This document shows, one piece after another, positions 1 to 6,424 of a stretch of DNA of 9,114 nucleotides (the stretch's first letter is position 1; every line of letters starts with the position of its first letter). The notes under the pieces were generated by a model. It searched no databases. It saw only the letters and a program-made list of their open reading frames with translations, and was not told the origin of the DNA. Location: the NCBI GenBank assembly GCA_958402495.1, contig CATXTS010000083.1:1-9114 (forward strand), in the 5' to 3' direction. The position numbers were made by a program, and so were the translations under genes. This stretch comes from an uncultured Clostridiaceae bacterium. GTDB taxonomy: Bacteria > Bacillota > Clostridia > TANB77 > CAG-508.

Positions 1-765
1 ATCACTTCCAATTACTTGTGCATATTTTTCTAGTTCTATTTGTTGGTCTAATTTTCTTTTTATATTTTCTAACGTATAGATATTTTGCAAGATAACTTCT
101 GACAAGTCTTGTAATAGAATTTTTCCCCATATAGTATTTGCAAAATCTTCATCTAGTATTTGCTCTATATGGAACATTTCTACTTTTTCTTGTAACCATT
201 TTTCTGGAAATGGCATACTTTGCATATACGTATATATGGTTAGTATGAGTTCTTTTAGTGGTTCATCTCCTCGATAAGTGGCATATGTGTTTAGTAACTC
301 TATAAAAGATTCTTTGTTTTGGCTATATTGTTCTTCAAACACTTCTTCTAAGACTTCTTGTTTTAACAGTTCTATTTCTGCGGTATCGCCTATTCGAAAG
401 TTTGCAGAGGTATCAATCTCATAAAAATAGTTTCGTATGATTTCTAGACAAAAAGCATGAATGGTACAAATACTAGCTTTATTTAATAAGGTAATTTGTC
501 TTTGTAAATGTAAATCGTCTGGATATTCTTCTATTTTTTTATAAATAGCATCTAGAATTCTTTCTCGCATTTCTGAAGCTGCTGCATTGGTAAAAGTAAC
601 GACTAACATTTTATCTATATCCATTTTTTCATCTAGGACTTTATGAATAATACGTTCTACTAAAACAGCCGTTTTTCCGCTTCCCGCAGCTGCAGCTACT
701 AATAGGTTACTTCCTTTTTCTTCAATTGCTTGTTTTTGTTCTTTAGTCCATGTGACTTGTGCCAT
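1..765 (-). CDS. addA: AddA, ATP-dependent helicase/nuclease subunit A (N-terminal 255 residues, cut by window edge)
   Basis: This is the N-terminal part of the helicase-nuclease subunit AddA, which with AddB processes double-strand DNA ends for recombinational repair in the cytoplasm (the Firmicutes counterpart of RecBCD). My translation of the minus strand begins MAQVTWTKEQKQAIEEKGSN. It has a UvrD/Rep-type Q-motif region (residues 6-14), Walker A GSGKT at 28-32, motif Ia VVTFTNAAASEM at 55-66, and the TIHAFC segment at 101-106, all in the order and spacing of AddA. AddA is normally about 1200 residues, so roughly four fifths, including the nuclease domain, lies beyond position 1. The ATG at 763-765 follows an AAAGGAAAA ribosome site. 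There is no frameshift in the visible part. The gene immediately upstream on this strand is not addB, the usual partner. UvrD or PcrA is less likely because the VAAAAGSGKTAVLVERI segment is AddA-like. Confidence 0.93.
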   Translation of the reverse strand, partial: MAQVTWTKEQKQAIEEKGSNLLVAAAAGSGKTAVLVERIIHKVLDEKMDIDKMLVVTFTNAAASEMRERILDAIYKKIEEYPDDLHLQRQITLLNKASICTIHAFCLEIIRNYFYEIDTSANFRIGDTAEIELLKQEVLEEVFEEQYSQNKESFIELLNTYATYRGDEPLKELILTIYTYMQSMPFPEKWLQEKVEMFHIEQILDEDFANTIWGKILLQDLSEVILQNIYTLENIKRKLDQQIELEKYAQVIGSD

Positions 766-796
766 GTATCTTTTCCTTTCTTTTGTCTTTTCTTTT

Positions 797-825
797 ATTC
801 TATACTACTCATACTATTTTTTCAA
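797..825 (-). promoter_or_regulatory. Vegetative sigma-A-type promoter of addA
   Basis: On the minus strand TTGAAA (820-825) and TAGAAT (797-802) are separated by 17 bp. The predicted start of transcription near 790 gives a leader of about 25 nt before the addA ATG. The match, spacing and position all fit. This is prediction only, in an AT-rich region where chance matches occur. Confidence 0.55.
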
Positions 826-882
826 CGATTTCTTTGAAAAAGTATTATAGAATATATAGATTATAATAGAAGAATTAAGAGC

Positions 883-923
883 AAATTAAAAAGAATGAGC
901 TCTGTACAATACGGAGTTCATTC
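883..923 (-). terminator. Rho-independent terminator of the 1003-1647 gene
   Basis: The arms 893-905 (GAATGAGCTCTGT) and 911-923 (ACGGAGTTCATTC) form a 13-bp stem around a 5-base loop. Read on the minus strand the hairpin is followed by TTTTTAATTT (892-883), as expected for a terminator of the gene ending at 1003. Two positions that are G-U pairs in plus-strand RNA become A-C mismatches in minus-strand RNA, so the stem is weaker in the direction that has the T-tract. It separates this gene from the addA promoter. Confidence 0.6.
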
Positions 924-1002
924 CCAATTTACCTAGTACCTATCCAAAAATATTTCATTTTTTGGTCAGTACCTTCTAGTAAATGTTTTTTCTAATCTTT
1001 TT

Positions 1003-1647
1003 TCAGTTAATTTTTCCTTGTATTTTACAATCAGAAATATCTGGCTTTCTAATATCCTCATCAGTTACATAATCAAATATATAATTATAGTCTGTCACAA
1101 TCCCTCCATTGATTTCCCTAATAATTAGTCCAGTTTCTTTATCTACCCACATTTTCCATCCATGTGCAGATTCTATTAAATAACAATTTTTACTTAAACA
1201 TTCTTCCTCCGTAATTCTAGCTGTTATTGCTAATTGTAGCTTTGCCCAAAAATCCATACCATAGGTTGCGTATGCATTTATTCCAATCAATCCACCAACC
1301 ATATCTTGATTTAAAATACCTATTTTATTTTCTCCAGATTGTATTTTTCCAATCCTTTCTTCTCCATTTTTGTATATGGTAATTTTTTTATTTTCTTCTA
1401 TATTCATTCCATAGAATTCTGCTATTGTTAAATATTTTGAGTCTTTATTATACGATTTTCTAATAGTTACACTATCTCCTTGTAAGGTATGTAACTCAGC
1501 ATAATAATTCTTATAGTTTAAAGTATTCTTAGATATCTCTTCTAAATTGGATAAAATAAAAAATTTTCTTAATACAAACAATACAACGATAATTAGAATA
1601 ATTCCTACTATTATCAAAACATTCTTCCACAATTTTGTCTTTTTCAT
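1003..1647 (-). CDS. Membrane-anchored extracytoplasmic protein, possibly LolA/GerS-like fold (unknown function)
   Basis: I do not recognise a specific gene. The 214-residue product has a short positive N-terminus (MKKTKLWKN), one transmembrane or signal-anchor helix at about residues 9-27, and an extracytoplasmic domain. That domain alternates short beta strands (NYYAELHTLQGDSVTIRKS, ITIYKNGEERIGKI) and ends in WKMWVDKETGLIIRE (164-178) followed by FDYVTDEDI. The W-x-D-x-E-T-G-L-x-x-R pattern is typical of lipid-carrier-like (LolA/LppX/GerS-type) beta-sheet proteins, so such a fold is an inference. Cysteines 150 and 155 lie close enough to form a disulfide. I chose the ATG at 1647 because AAGGAGATTG lies just upstream and a strong promoter (1670-1698) would otherwise fall inside the coding region; the frame stays open to 1749. 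It is transcribed alone, ending at the 883-923 terminator. Confidence 0.75.
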   Translation of the reverse strand: MKKTKLWKNVLIIVGIILIIVVLFVLRKFFILSNLEEISKNTLNYKNYYAELHTLQGDSVTIRKSYNKDSKYLTIAEFYGMNIEENKKITIYKNGEERIGKIQSGENKIGILNQDMVGGLIGINAYATYGMDFWAKLQLAITARITEEECLSKNCYLIESAHGWKMWVDKETGLIIREINGGIVTDYNYIFDYVTDEDIRKPDISDCKIQGKIN

Positions 1648-1669
1648 TTTCAATCTCCTTTTTTTTCCA

Positions 1670-1698
1670 ATTATATATCTATTTTTTTCTTTTTGCAA
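1670..1698 (-). promoter_or_regulatory. Strong sigma-A-type promoter of the 1003-1647 gene
   Basis: On the minus strand TTGCAA (1693-1698) and a perfect TATAAT (1670-1675) are spaced by 17 bp. Transcription would begin about 15 nt before the ATG at 1647, just ahead of the AAGGAG ribosome site (1655-1660). This places the real start at 1647 rather than at the upstream alternative at 1749. Confidence 0.65.
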
Positions 1699-1951
1699 TA
1701 TAAATTTTACTTTTATTATAAAAAGTGTTACTGGATAAATATTATTCACTTATTATATTTTCTTATTTATTAAGTACTTCAGAGATTTCATGTTATAAAA
1801 AGGAAAACTAATAATAGACATCTGCTGGATTTTTAATAACTGATTTCTTTGTCAAATTTTTGTAATTCTTATAAATACTTATTTTTAATTTGAAATGCCT
1901 ATAAACTTTATTACATTTTTTGTAAAATATGTATTTTTTTTCCAATTTATA
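1699..1951. other. AT-rich divergent intergenic region without a recognisable gene
   Basis: This spacer separates the divergently transcribed genes at 1003-1647 and 2080-2535. It is very AT-rich. An open frame at 1808-1996 on the minus strand has no ribosome site, is dominated by Lys, Tyr, Ile and Asn codons expected from AT-rich noncoding DNA, and is not believed. I see no RNA structure or repeat here beyond a small AAGTACTT palindrome near 1771-1778. Confidence 0.5.
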
Positions 1952-1980
1952 TTGTTTTATTATTAATTTTGTATTATAAT
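1952..1980 (+). promoter_or_regulatory. Candidate promoter of the secreted-protein gene
   Basis: TTGTTT (1952-1957) and a perfect TATAAT (1975-1980) are 17 bp apart. Transcription would start near 1987 and give a leader of about 93 nt containing the left copy of the 15-bp inverted repeat (2043-2057). The -35 match is weak and the region is AT-rich. Confidence 0.4.
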
Positions 1981-2042
1981 AAATAAGATTTAACATATAT
2001 TTTTTATTGTTTATGCATTAAATGGCTAATAACCTTTTAATG

Positions 2043-2057
2043 AAAGAGTGTGAAGCA
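2043..2057 (+). repeat. Left arm of a 15-bp perfect inverted repeat flanking the secreted-protein gene
   Basis: AAAGAGTGTGAAGCA occurs here and its exact reverse complement occurs at 2578-2592. The arms enclose the ribosome site and the whole 2080-2535 gene, 550 bp from outer edge to outer edge. This arm ends about 11 nt before the GGAGG. The pair could be terminal repeats of a small mobile unit, inversion sites, or 5'-3' pairing in the mRNA. Confidence 0.8.
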
Positions 2058-2079
2058 ATATATTGATTGGAGGTTTCTA

Positions 2080-2535
2080 ATGAAGAAAAAATTCTTTGCT
2101 TTTATTACAGTTTTAACTTTTTGCCTTATAGCAAATGTGCAAGTTTTTGCTTCCGAAAAAGATTCTTTAACTGAAGATTCCTTGGTATCTTCAGTTATGC
2201 CCAGAGTTGGTATTGCAGGCTATACTAATCATTATCATGATGGAAGTCGGTCTTATGGAAATTTTGAGATAAATTGTTCTCCTTTTTTAACTTCAAATGA
2301 ATTTACCATTGAGACTCAAAATTTTGATTCTTCAACCAAGATTGTCGTCGAAATCTATGCTTCCGATGGAGTTCAAATGAATTATGCCTTTACAACTACT
2401 GGAAATGGAAAATGGGAAAATAAAACGCTTCGTTTTCCCCTTACTAATCAAACTTATACTGTTAAGTATGATGTTTATCGTGATGGCGTTCCATTCTCTG
2501 GAGATGACGGCTGGATTGGAATTTGGTTATACTGA
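2080..2535 (+). CDS. Small secreted protein of unknown function
   Basis: I do not recognise this gene. The 151-residue product begins MKKKFFAFITVLTFCLIANV and has a classical signal peptide with likely cleavage after V-F-A (residues 22-24), leaving a mature protein of about 127 residues. The mature part carries a short Ser/Glu-rich leader, then VMPRVGIAGYTNHYHDG (39-55), and alternating strands rich in Thr, Asn, Phe and Tyr. It ends in GWIGIWLY with aromatic residues at the very C-terminus, which suggests a compact beta-sandwich. There is no lipobox, sortase motif or transmembrane helix, so it is probably released or held noncovalently at the surface. Its only mature cysteine is Cys66. The ATG at 2080 has TTGGAGG 7 nt upstream; a GTG at 2050 in the same frame overlaps the repeat arm and has no ribosome site. 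The gene sits alone between the inverted-repeat arms and a strong terminator. A bacteriocin-like or immune-modulating role is possible but unsupported. Confidence 0.8.
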   Translation: MKKKFFAFITVLTFCLIANVQVFASEKDSLTEDSLVSSVMPRVGIAGYTNHYHDGSRSYGNFEINCSPFLTSNEFTIETQNFDSSTKIVVEIYASDGVQMNYAFTTTGNGKWENKTLRFPLTNQTYTVKYDVYRDGVPFSGDDGWIGIWLY

Positions 2536-2577
2536 TTTATTTACAAATTTTTCAAGTAGCTTAACATAATGTTATCA

Positions 2578-2592
2578 TGCTTCACACTCTTT
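2578..2592 (-). repeat. Right arm of the 15-bp inverted repeat
   Basis: TGCTTCACACTCTTT is the exact reverse complement of 2043-2057. It lies about 40 nt after the stop codon and abuts the terminator hairpin, sharing its last base with the extended stem. Bases just outside the two arms do not match as a target-site duplication, so insertion is not demonstrated. Confidence 0.8.
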
Positions 2593-2638
2593 AAAAAATC
2601 AAATTAAAAGCATTATTTGTTTTTAATTTGATTTTTTA
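2592..2638 (+). terminator. Long AT-rich bidirectional-type terminator after the secreted-protein gene
   Basis: Arms 2593-2609 and 2621-2637 are perfectly complementary over 17 bp (AAAAAATCAAATTAAAA against its complement). With one G-U pair the stem extends to about 21 bp around loop TTATT. The A-tract on one arm and T-tract on the other would allow termination from either side. It ends transcription from the 2080-2535 gene. Confidence 0.8.
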
Positions 2639-2775
2639 GGATATTTTTTTCAGCTTATATTTATATAACTAATGTGCATACAAATAGTTTAATTACTTTA
2701 TACAATTTTATCATCATTTTATTCATTTTTGAATTTTTCATAATTTTAATCTTAATATTAACTAATCTTTAATTA

Positions 2776-2804
2776 TTTCATAATAGTACATAAATTATTA
2801 TAAT
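2776..2804 (+). promoter_or_regulatory. Weak candidate promoter for the 2908-3342 gene
   Basis: A perfect TATAAT (2799-2804) has a poor -35 (TTTCAT, 2776-2781) at 17 bp. It would give a leader of about 100 nt. The 2639-2907 spacer is almost pure A and T, so chance matches are likely; I see nothing else in it apart from the ribosome site at 2891-2897. Confidence 0.25.
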
Positions 2805-2907
2805 TTTTGTTTTTTATTTTCTTAATTTTCCATCTTATATTTTTCTTATTTTTTTATAAAAATTGGACACACTAATAGAAACTAATTTAGAAAGGAGTTT
2901 TTTAATC

Positions 2908-3342
2908 ATGGATGAAAATATTAATTTAACTATACTAAATGAAATCAGTAAAGCGGCTAAAATGGGGATGGAATCCATCTCTTATGTAACAGATAAGATT
3001 GGTGATGAGACAATGAAGGAAAATTTAAGCTGTCAATACGCCGGTTATGGAGAAATTGTGGAAAAAGTAAACAAAGAATTTGATACCTATGGAGAAATAC
3101 CAGATGAAGCACCTGTTAAAGATAAAATGATGAGTTGGATGGGTGTACAAATGAATACTATGACAGATAAAAGTAATTCTCATATTGCTGAAATGCTAAT
3201 TCAAGGAAACACTATGGGTGTCATTGAATCTCGTAAACTAATTAATCATAATCCTCATGCAGAAAATAATGTGAAAGACATTCTAAATGAATTTATTACT
3301 TTCCAAGAAAATAATATTGATAAAATGAAAGAGTTTTTATAG
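2908..3342 (+). CDS. Small all-helical protein, ferritin-like four-helix-bundle type (hypothetical)
   Basis: No specific gene is recognised. The 144-residue product has no signal peptide or membrane segment, so it is cytoplasmic. It reads as four or five amphipathic helices: about 5-30 (LTILNEISKAAKMGMESISY), 35-58, 70-84 (DKMMSWMGVQMNTM), 88-112 (SHIAEMLIQGNTMGVIESRK) and 117-143 (ILNEFITFQENNIDKMKEFL). The length and helix pattern resemble ferritin-like or DUF2383-type bundles. A full di-iron ExxH pair is not evident: Glu/His residues occur (E12, H92, E95, H114, H117) but no canonical E-x-x-H motif. Met is abundant (13 of 144). I chose the ATG at 2908 because AAAGGAG lies 10 nt upstream; a TTG at 2863 in frame lacks one. 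The gene converges on the surface-protein operon across a shared terminator. A stress or spore-related role is plausible but only a guess. Confidence 0.8.
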   Translation: MDENINLTILNEISKAAKMGMESISYVTDKIGDETMKENLSCQYAGYGEIVEKVNKEFDTYGEIPDEAPVKDKMMSWMGVQMNTMTDKSNSHIAEMLIQGNTMGVIESRKLINHNPHAENNVKDILNEFITFQENNIDKMKEFL

Positions 3343-3349
3343 GTTATTG

Positions 3350-3385
3350 AAAAAACAGAAGAATCCAAAAATTCTTCTGTTTTTT
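3350..3385. terminator. Bidirectional terminator between convergent genes
   Basis: A perfect 15-bp stem pairs AAAAAACAGAAGAAT (3350-3364) with ATTCTTCTGTTTTTT (3371-3385) around loop CCAAAA. It has A- and T-tracts on opposite arms. It lies 7 bp after the stop of the plus-strand gene (3342) and 6 bp beyond the stop of the minus-strand gene (3392), so it can serve both. Confidence 0.85.
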
Positions 3386-3391
3386 ACTAGA

Positions 3392-6300
3392 CTAATAAGA
3401 AACTGTATAGGATACAATTTGTCCTGCATTTATACCACAGCTAATTTGATAAGATGTAGAAACTAAAGTAGCCCCACTTGGTACAGAATAACCATCTGCA
3501 TATTCTGTTTTTGTAGAAATAACCGTTCCTAGCCATTCTTTACAAGAAATAGATTTATGTCCATTTCCTATAACGGCTCCTGTTGATGAATAAGAATTAT
3601 AACTAGCTCCACAGCTATCACATTTAAATTTATACCATCTATCTCCATGGTCTGTACCACTTGTTCCTGTATATCTTAGGGTACCTGAACAATAGACTGG
3701 TACGCTATAAGAATAATGGTAGTAAGGAACTGTATAACATCCTCCTCCACTACTAGCACTTCCTGTATGTGCATGTTTATTTGTTGTCATAGTAATAGCT
3801 TTAGAAATGGTTTCTCTAGCATTTCCTGCTTTATCTATAGTTAGAACATGTAAATAATAGGTTCCATCTGTTGAAATAGGAATGGTTAGCTTTTGTCCAT
3901 TGCTTGTAAATGTTCCTCCTGTATAACTTGCACTATTGGTACCTATCGCTCCTCCATTAGTATTAAATACCCATTTTGCTTTACTAATCTCTATATTACT
4001 TTCATTATCTTTATGAGTTACTGTAACATAAACGGTTGGATTAGATGTTACTGTTCCTGCACCGGATAAGCTTAAAGTAGCTGCCTGTGGAATTGTCTTG
4101 TCAATATTGGTTACATTACCAGTTGCATAGGAGCCTATTTGTCCTGTACTATCTTTTATTCTTGCATAAACTGGTCCATTGGCTGTCATAGTAACTCCTG
4201 CAGAAGGGTAATCTTTCCATGTAGTAGCATCTGTACTATATTGAATCGTATATCCACTAACTGTCGTAGCTATTTTTACGACTACATTTCCATTTGTCCA
4301 TGTATTTGGTGTATATGTAAAAGTTGTATTGCTTGTGTTTAAATCTGGTACTTTCTGAGTTTGGTTCGTAACACTGCCTGTTATTTTCTCATTACCAGCA
4401 TTATCTACTGCTTTCATTTTAAAGGTATAGGTTTGAGATTGCTTTAAATTATTGAAAGTATAACTAGTACCTGTCTGCCCTGCACTTGGTTCCCAAGTTG
4501 CTCCATTGTCTTTGCTAAAGTAATATTTAGCTATTCCACTACTTCCATTTGCATTCGTTTTTGCTTGGTCTGTCGTACTTCCTGTTAATGTTGCACTATT
4601 GGTTTTGGTTGTTACACTTGGATTAAAACCATTAGGTGCTAATTTGTCAATATTGGTTATATTACCTGTTACATAATTACCGATTTGATTTGTACTATCT
4701 TTCACTCGTGCATAAATAGTTCCATTGCTTCCTACTTGAAATCCAGAACTTGGGTAATTTGTCCAATTACTTCCATCTATACTATATTGTATGGTATAAC
4801 CACTCATCGAGGTAGCAATTTTTACGATTACATTTCCATTTGTCCAGGTACTTGGTGTATAACTAAATGTCGTATTGTTGGTATCTAGACCTGGAACGTT
4901 TTGCGTATCTTTAGTGATACTAGCTGTTATTTTCTCATTACCAGCATTATCTACTGCTTTCATTTTAAAGGTATAGGTTTGAGATTGCTTTAAATTATTG
5001 AAAGTATAACTAGTACCTGTCTGCCCTGCACTTGGTTCCCAAGTTGCTCCATCATCTTTACTAAAATAGTATTTGGCTACTTCACTACTTCCATTTGTAT
5101 TCGTTTTTGCCTGATCTGTTGTTTCACCTATTACGGTGGCTGTATTTGTAGTCGTGGTTACTTGTGCTGAGAAATTATTAGGTGGTAATTTATCTATATT
5201 TGCCACATTTCCTGTAGCATAATTTCCTACTTGTCCTGTACGGTCTTTTACTCTAGCATAGATAGTACCATTTTGTGTCATTGTAACACCTGTGGCTGGA
5301 TAATTTGTCCAAGTACTTCCGTTTGTACTATATTCTAATACATAGTCTATTACAGAGGTGGTTATTTTTACTACCACATTTCCATTTGTCCAACTAGTTG
5401 GTGTATAAGTAAATGTTGTATTGCTTGTTATTAAATCAGGTATCTCTTCTGTCTTCTTTTTTACAGTGGTACTTATTTTTTCATTTCCAGCTTTATCAAC
5501 TGCTTTTGCTACAAAACTATATTCTTTGGCTTGTGTCAAATTTTCAAATACATATTGATTATTAATTTGACCATGATTTGGTTCCCAAGTTGTTCCATTA
5601 TCTTTACTAAAGTAATATTTGGCAATACTGCTGCTTCCATCTGTATCCGTTTTTGCCTGGTCTGTTGTATTAGCTATTATAGTGGCACTGCTACTTGTCA
5701 TATTTGCTTGTGGTGTAAAAGCATTTGGTGGTAATTTATCTATATTTAGAATATTGGTGGTTGCATATCCACCAGCTTCTGATTTGTCGTTGGCAAGTCT
5801 TGCATAAATCGTTCCATTATTTTTTACTTCTATTTCCTGTGTATATTCTTTCCATGTAACAGCATCTAAACTATATTGTAAATGATACCCCGTAATTCTA
5901 GATACCATCTTTACTTTTACTGCTTGATTTGTCCAATCACTTGGTGTCATTGTAAAAGTAATATCACTTTGCTGTAAATCTGGTGGAATGGTATCTCCTT
6001 GTTTTCCTATATAATCTGTCCCGCCAGGGGTTACAATATATACATACTCTTCTGGTGTAATGACTTGTACGGTTGTTTCATCTCTTCTGATAATTTGTGA
6101 AGTTTTAAATTGTTCTTTTTCTTTTATCTTTTCTTCATAAGCATCCATCATTTCTTTCAAAGAAATATGTTCTAAATTTCTTTTTACTTCTAATTCTGGT
6201 CTAATGATTTCTATGTGCTCTGCATAGGCTTGAATTTGTGTTTCTTCCTTGGCAATTCTAGACTTCTCTAATAGTCCATTTTCACCCATAACTAAACTTA

Positions 6301-6409
6301 ATGTTACTCCTGCTAGGATGATAATGGTAATTATAGAAATAACTAATACCATTAAGGTAATTGCTTTATTTGATTTTGGAGAAAAGCTTTTATGTCTTAC
6401 TATTTTCAT
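3392..6409 (-). CDS. Large modular surface protein with prepilin-like N-terminus, Ig/FN3-like repeats and Cys/His C-terminal domain
   Basis: This 1005-residue protein is probably a surface adhesin or pseudopilin-like fibre component; its ligand is unknown. Residues 13-41 (SNKAITLMVLVISII onward) look like a type III (prepilin) signal with a single hydrophobic helix, followed by GENGLLEKSRIAKEETQ, a charged helical stalk as in pilins. The usual Glu at +5 is absent. Residues about 75-143 form a linker. Then come three 182-residue modules at 145-326, 327-508 and 509-690. Each has an Ig-like half with motifs FTYTP-WTNG, YARVKD and NIDK, and an FN3-like half with TTDQAK, AKYYFSKD, TWEP and KAVDNAGNEK. 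A fourth half-module spans 691-771, and a divergent Ig-like domain 772-876 ends in IDKAGNARE. The C-terminus (877-1005) has HAHTGSASSGGGCY, CDSCGASY (CxxC 930-933), H951, C956 and C991. The ATG at 6409 follows GGGGGAAGGAAAAT. It lies 15 bp behind the FxLYD-like gene, so the two form an operon. Confidence 0.85.
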   Translation of the reverse strand: MKIVRHKSFSPKSNKAITLMVLVISIITIIILAGVTLSLVMGENGLLEKSRIAKEETQIQAYAEHIEIIRPELEVKRNLEHISLKEMMDAYEEKIKEKEQFKTSQIIRRDETTVQVITPEEYVYIVTPGGTDYIGKQGDTIPPDLQQSDITFTMTPSDWTNQAVKVKMVSRITGYHLQYSLDAVTWKEYTQEIEVKNNGTIYARLANDKSEAGGYATTNILNIDKLPPNAFTPQANMTSSSATIIANTTDQAKTDTDGSSSIAKYYFSKDNGTTWEPNHGQINNQYVFENLTQAKEYSFVAKAVDKAGNEKISTTVKKKTEEIPDLITSNTTFTYTPTSWTNGNVVVKITTSVIDYVLEYSTNGSTWTNYPATGVTMTQNGTIYARVKDRTGQVGNYATGNVANIDKLPPNNFSAQVTTTTNTATVIGETTDQAKTNTNGSSEVAKYYFSKDDGATWEPSAGQTGTSYTFNNLKQSQTYTFKMKAVDNAGNEKITASITKDTQNVPGLDTNNTTFSYTPSTWTNGNVIVKIATSMSGYTIQYSIDGSNWTNYPSSGFQVGSNGTIYARVKDSTNQIGNYVTGNITNIDKLAPNGFNPSVTTKTNSATLTGSTTDQAKTNANGSSGIAKYYFSKDNGATWEPSAGQTGTSYTFNNLKQSQTYTFKMKAVDNAGNEKITGSVTNQTQKVPDLNTSNTTFTYTPNTWTNGNVVVKIATTVSGYTIQYSTDATTWKDYPSAGVTMTANGPVYARIKDSTGQIGSYATGNVTNIDKTIPQAATLSLSGAGTVTSNPTVYVTVTHKDNESNIEISKAKWVFNTNGGAIGTNSASYTGGTFTSNGQKLTIPISTDGTYYLHVLTIDKAGNARETISKAITMTTNKHAHTGSASSGGGCYTVPYYHYSYSVPVYCSGTLRYTGTSGTDHGDRWYKFKCDSCGASYNSYSSTGAVIGNGHKSISCKEWLGTVISTKTEYADGYSVPSGATLVSTSYQISCGINAGQIVSYTVSY
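4378..4506 (-). repeat. 129-bp perfect direct repeat, copy in module 3
   Basis: This stretch is base-for-base identical to 4924-5052. It encodes about residues 636-677 of the surface protein (TWEPSAGQTG through KAVDNAGNEK). The two copies are offset by 546 bp, exactly 182 codons, whereas the corresponding part of module 1 has diverged. Identity at the third codon positions implies recent duplication or gene conversion. Confidence 0.93.
4924..5052 (-). repeat. 129-bp perfect direct repeat, copy in module 2
   Basis: This is the partner of 4378-4506, encoding about residues 454-495. Recombination between the copies would remove or add exactly one module and keep the reading frame, so the number of modules may vary between strains. 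Assembly from short reads could also have collapsed further copies. Confidence 0.93.
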
Positions 6410-6424
6410 ATTTTCCTTCCCCCT

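Noticed and set aside
928..957. Nine-codon minus-strand reading frame (MKYFWIGTR) before the terminator hairpin
   Set aside because: It resembles a leader peptide, but the upstream AAGG is poorly placed, it lies after rather than before a gene, and its end overlaps repeat structure.
1648..1749. N-terminal extension of the membrane-anchored protein to a start at 1749
   Set aside because: The extension contains the TTGCAA-17-TATAAT promoter and the ribosome site for the ATG at 1647, and would put charged residues and a second hydrophobic patch before the normal anchor.
1808..1996. 62-codon open frame on the minus strand
   Set aside because: It has no ribosome site or promoter, and its composition (Lys, Tyr, Ile, Asn) is what AT-rich noncoding DNA produces.
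1997..2023. Sigma-E-like promoter ATATT-14-CATTAAAT before the secreted-protein gene
   Set aside because: Only 6 of 8 bases match at -10 and the -35 is partial; such matches are expected by chance in this DNA, and a better TATAAT lies upstream.
2050..2079. GTG start for the secreted protein
   Set aside because: It lies inside the inverted-repeat arm, has no ribosome site, and would add 10 residues before a standard signal peptide.
2863..2907. TTG start for the helical-bundle protein
   Set aside because: The ATG at 2908 has AAAGGAG at good spacing; the TTG has none.
4139..5807. Several plus-strand open frames of 60-70 codons opposite the surface-protein gene
   Set aside because: They recur with the module period and are antisense shadows of the repeated coding sequence; none has a convincing ribosome site.
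4097..5977. Regular repeats considered as a CRISPR array or satellite
   Set aside because: The period is 546 bp, in frame, and encodes folded Ig/FN3-like modules, so it is a protein repeat.
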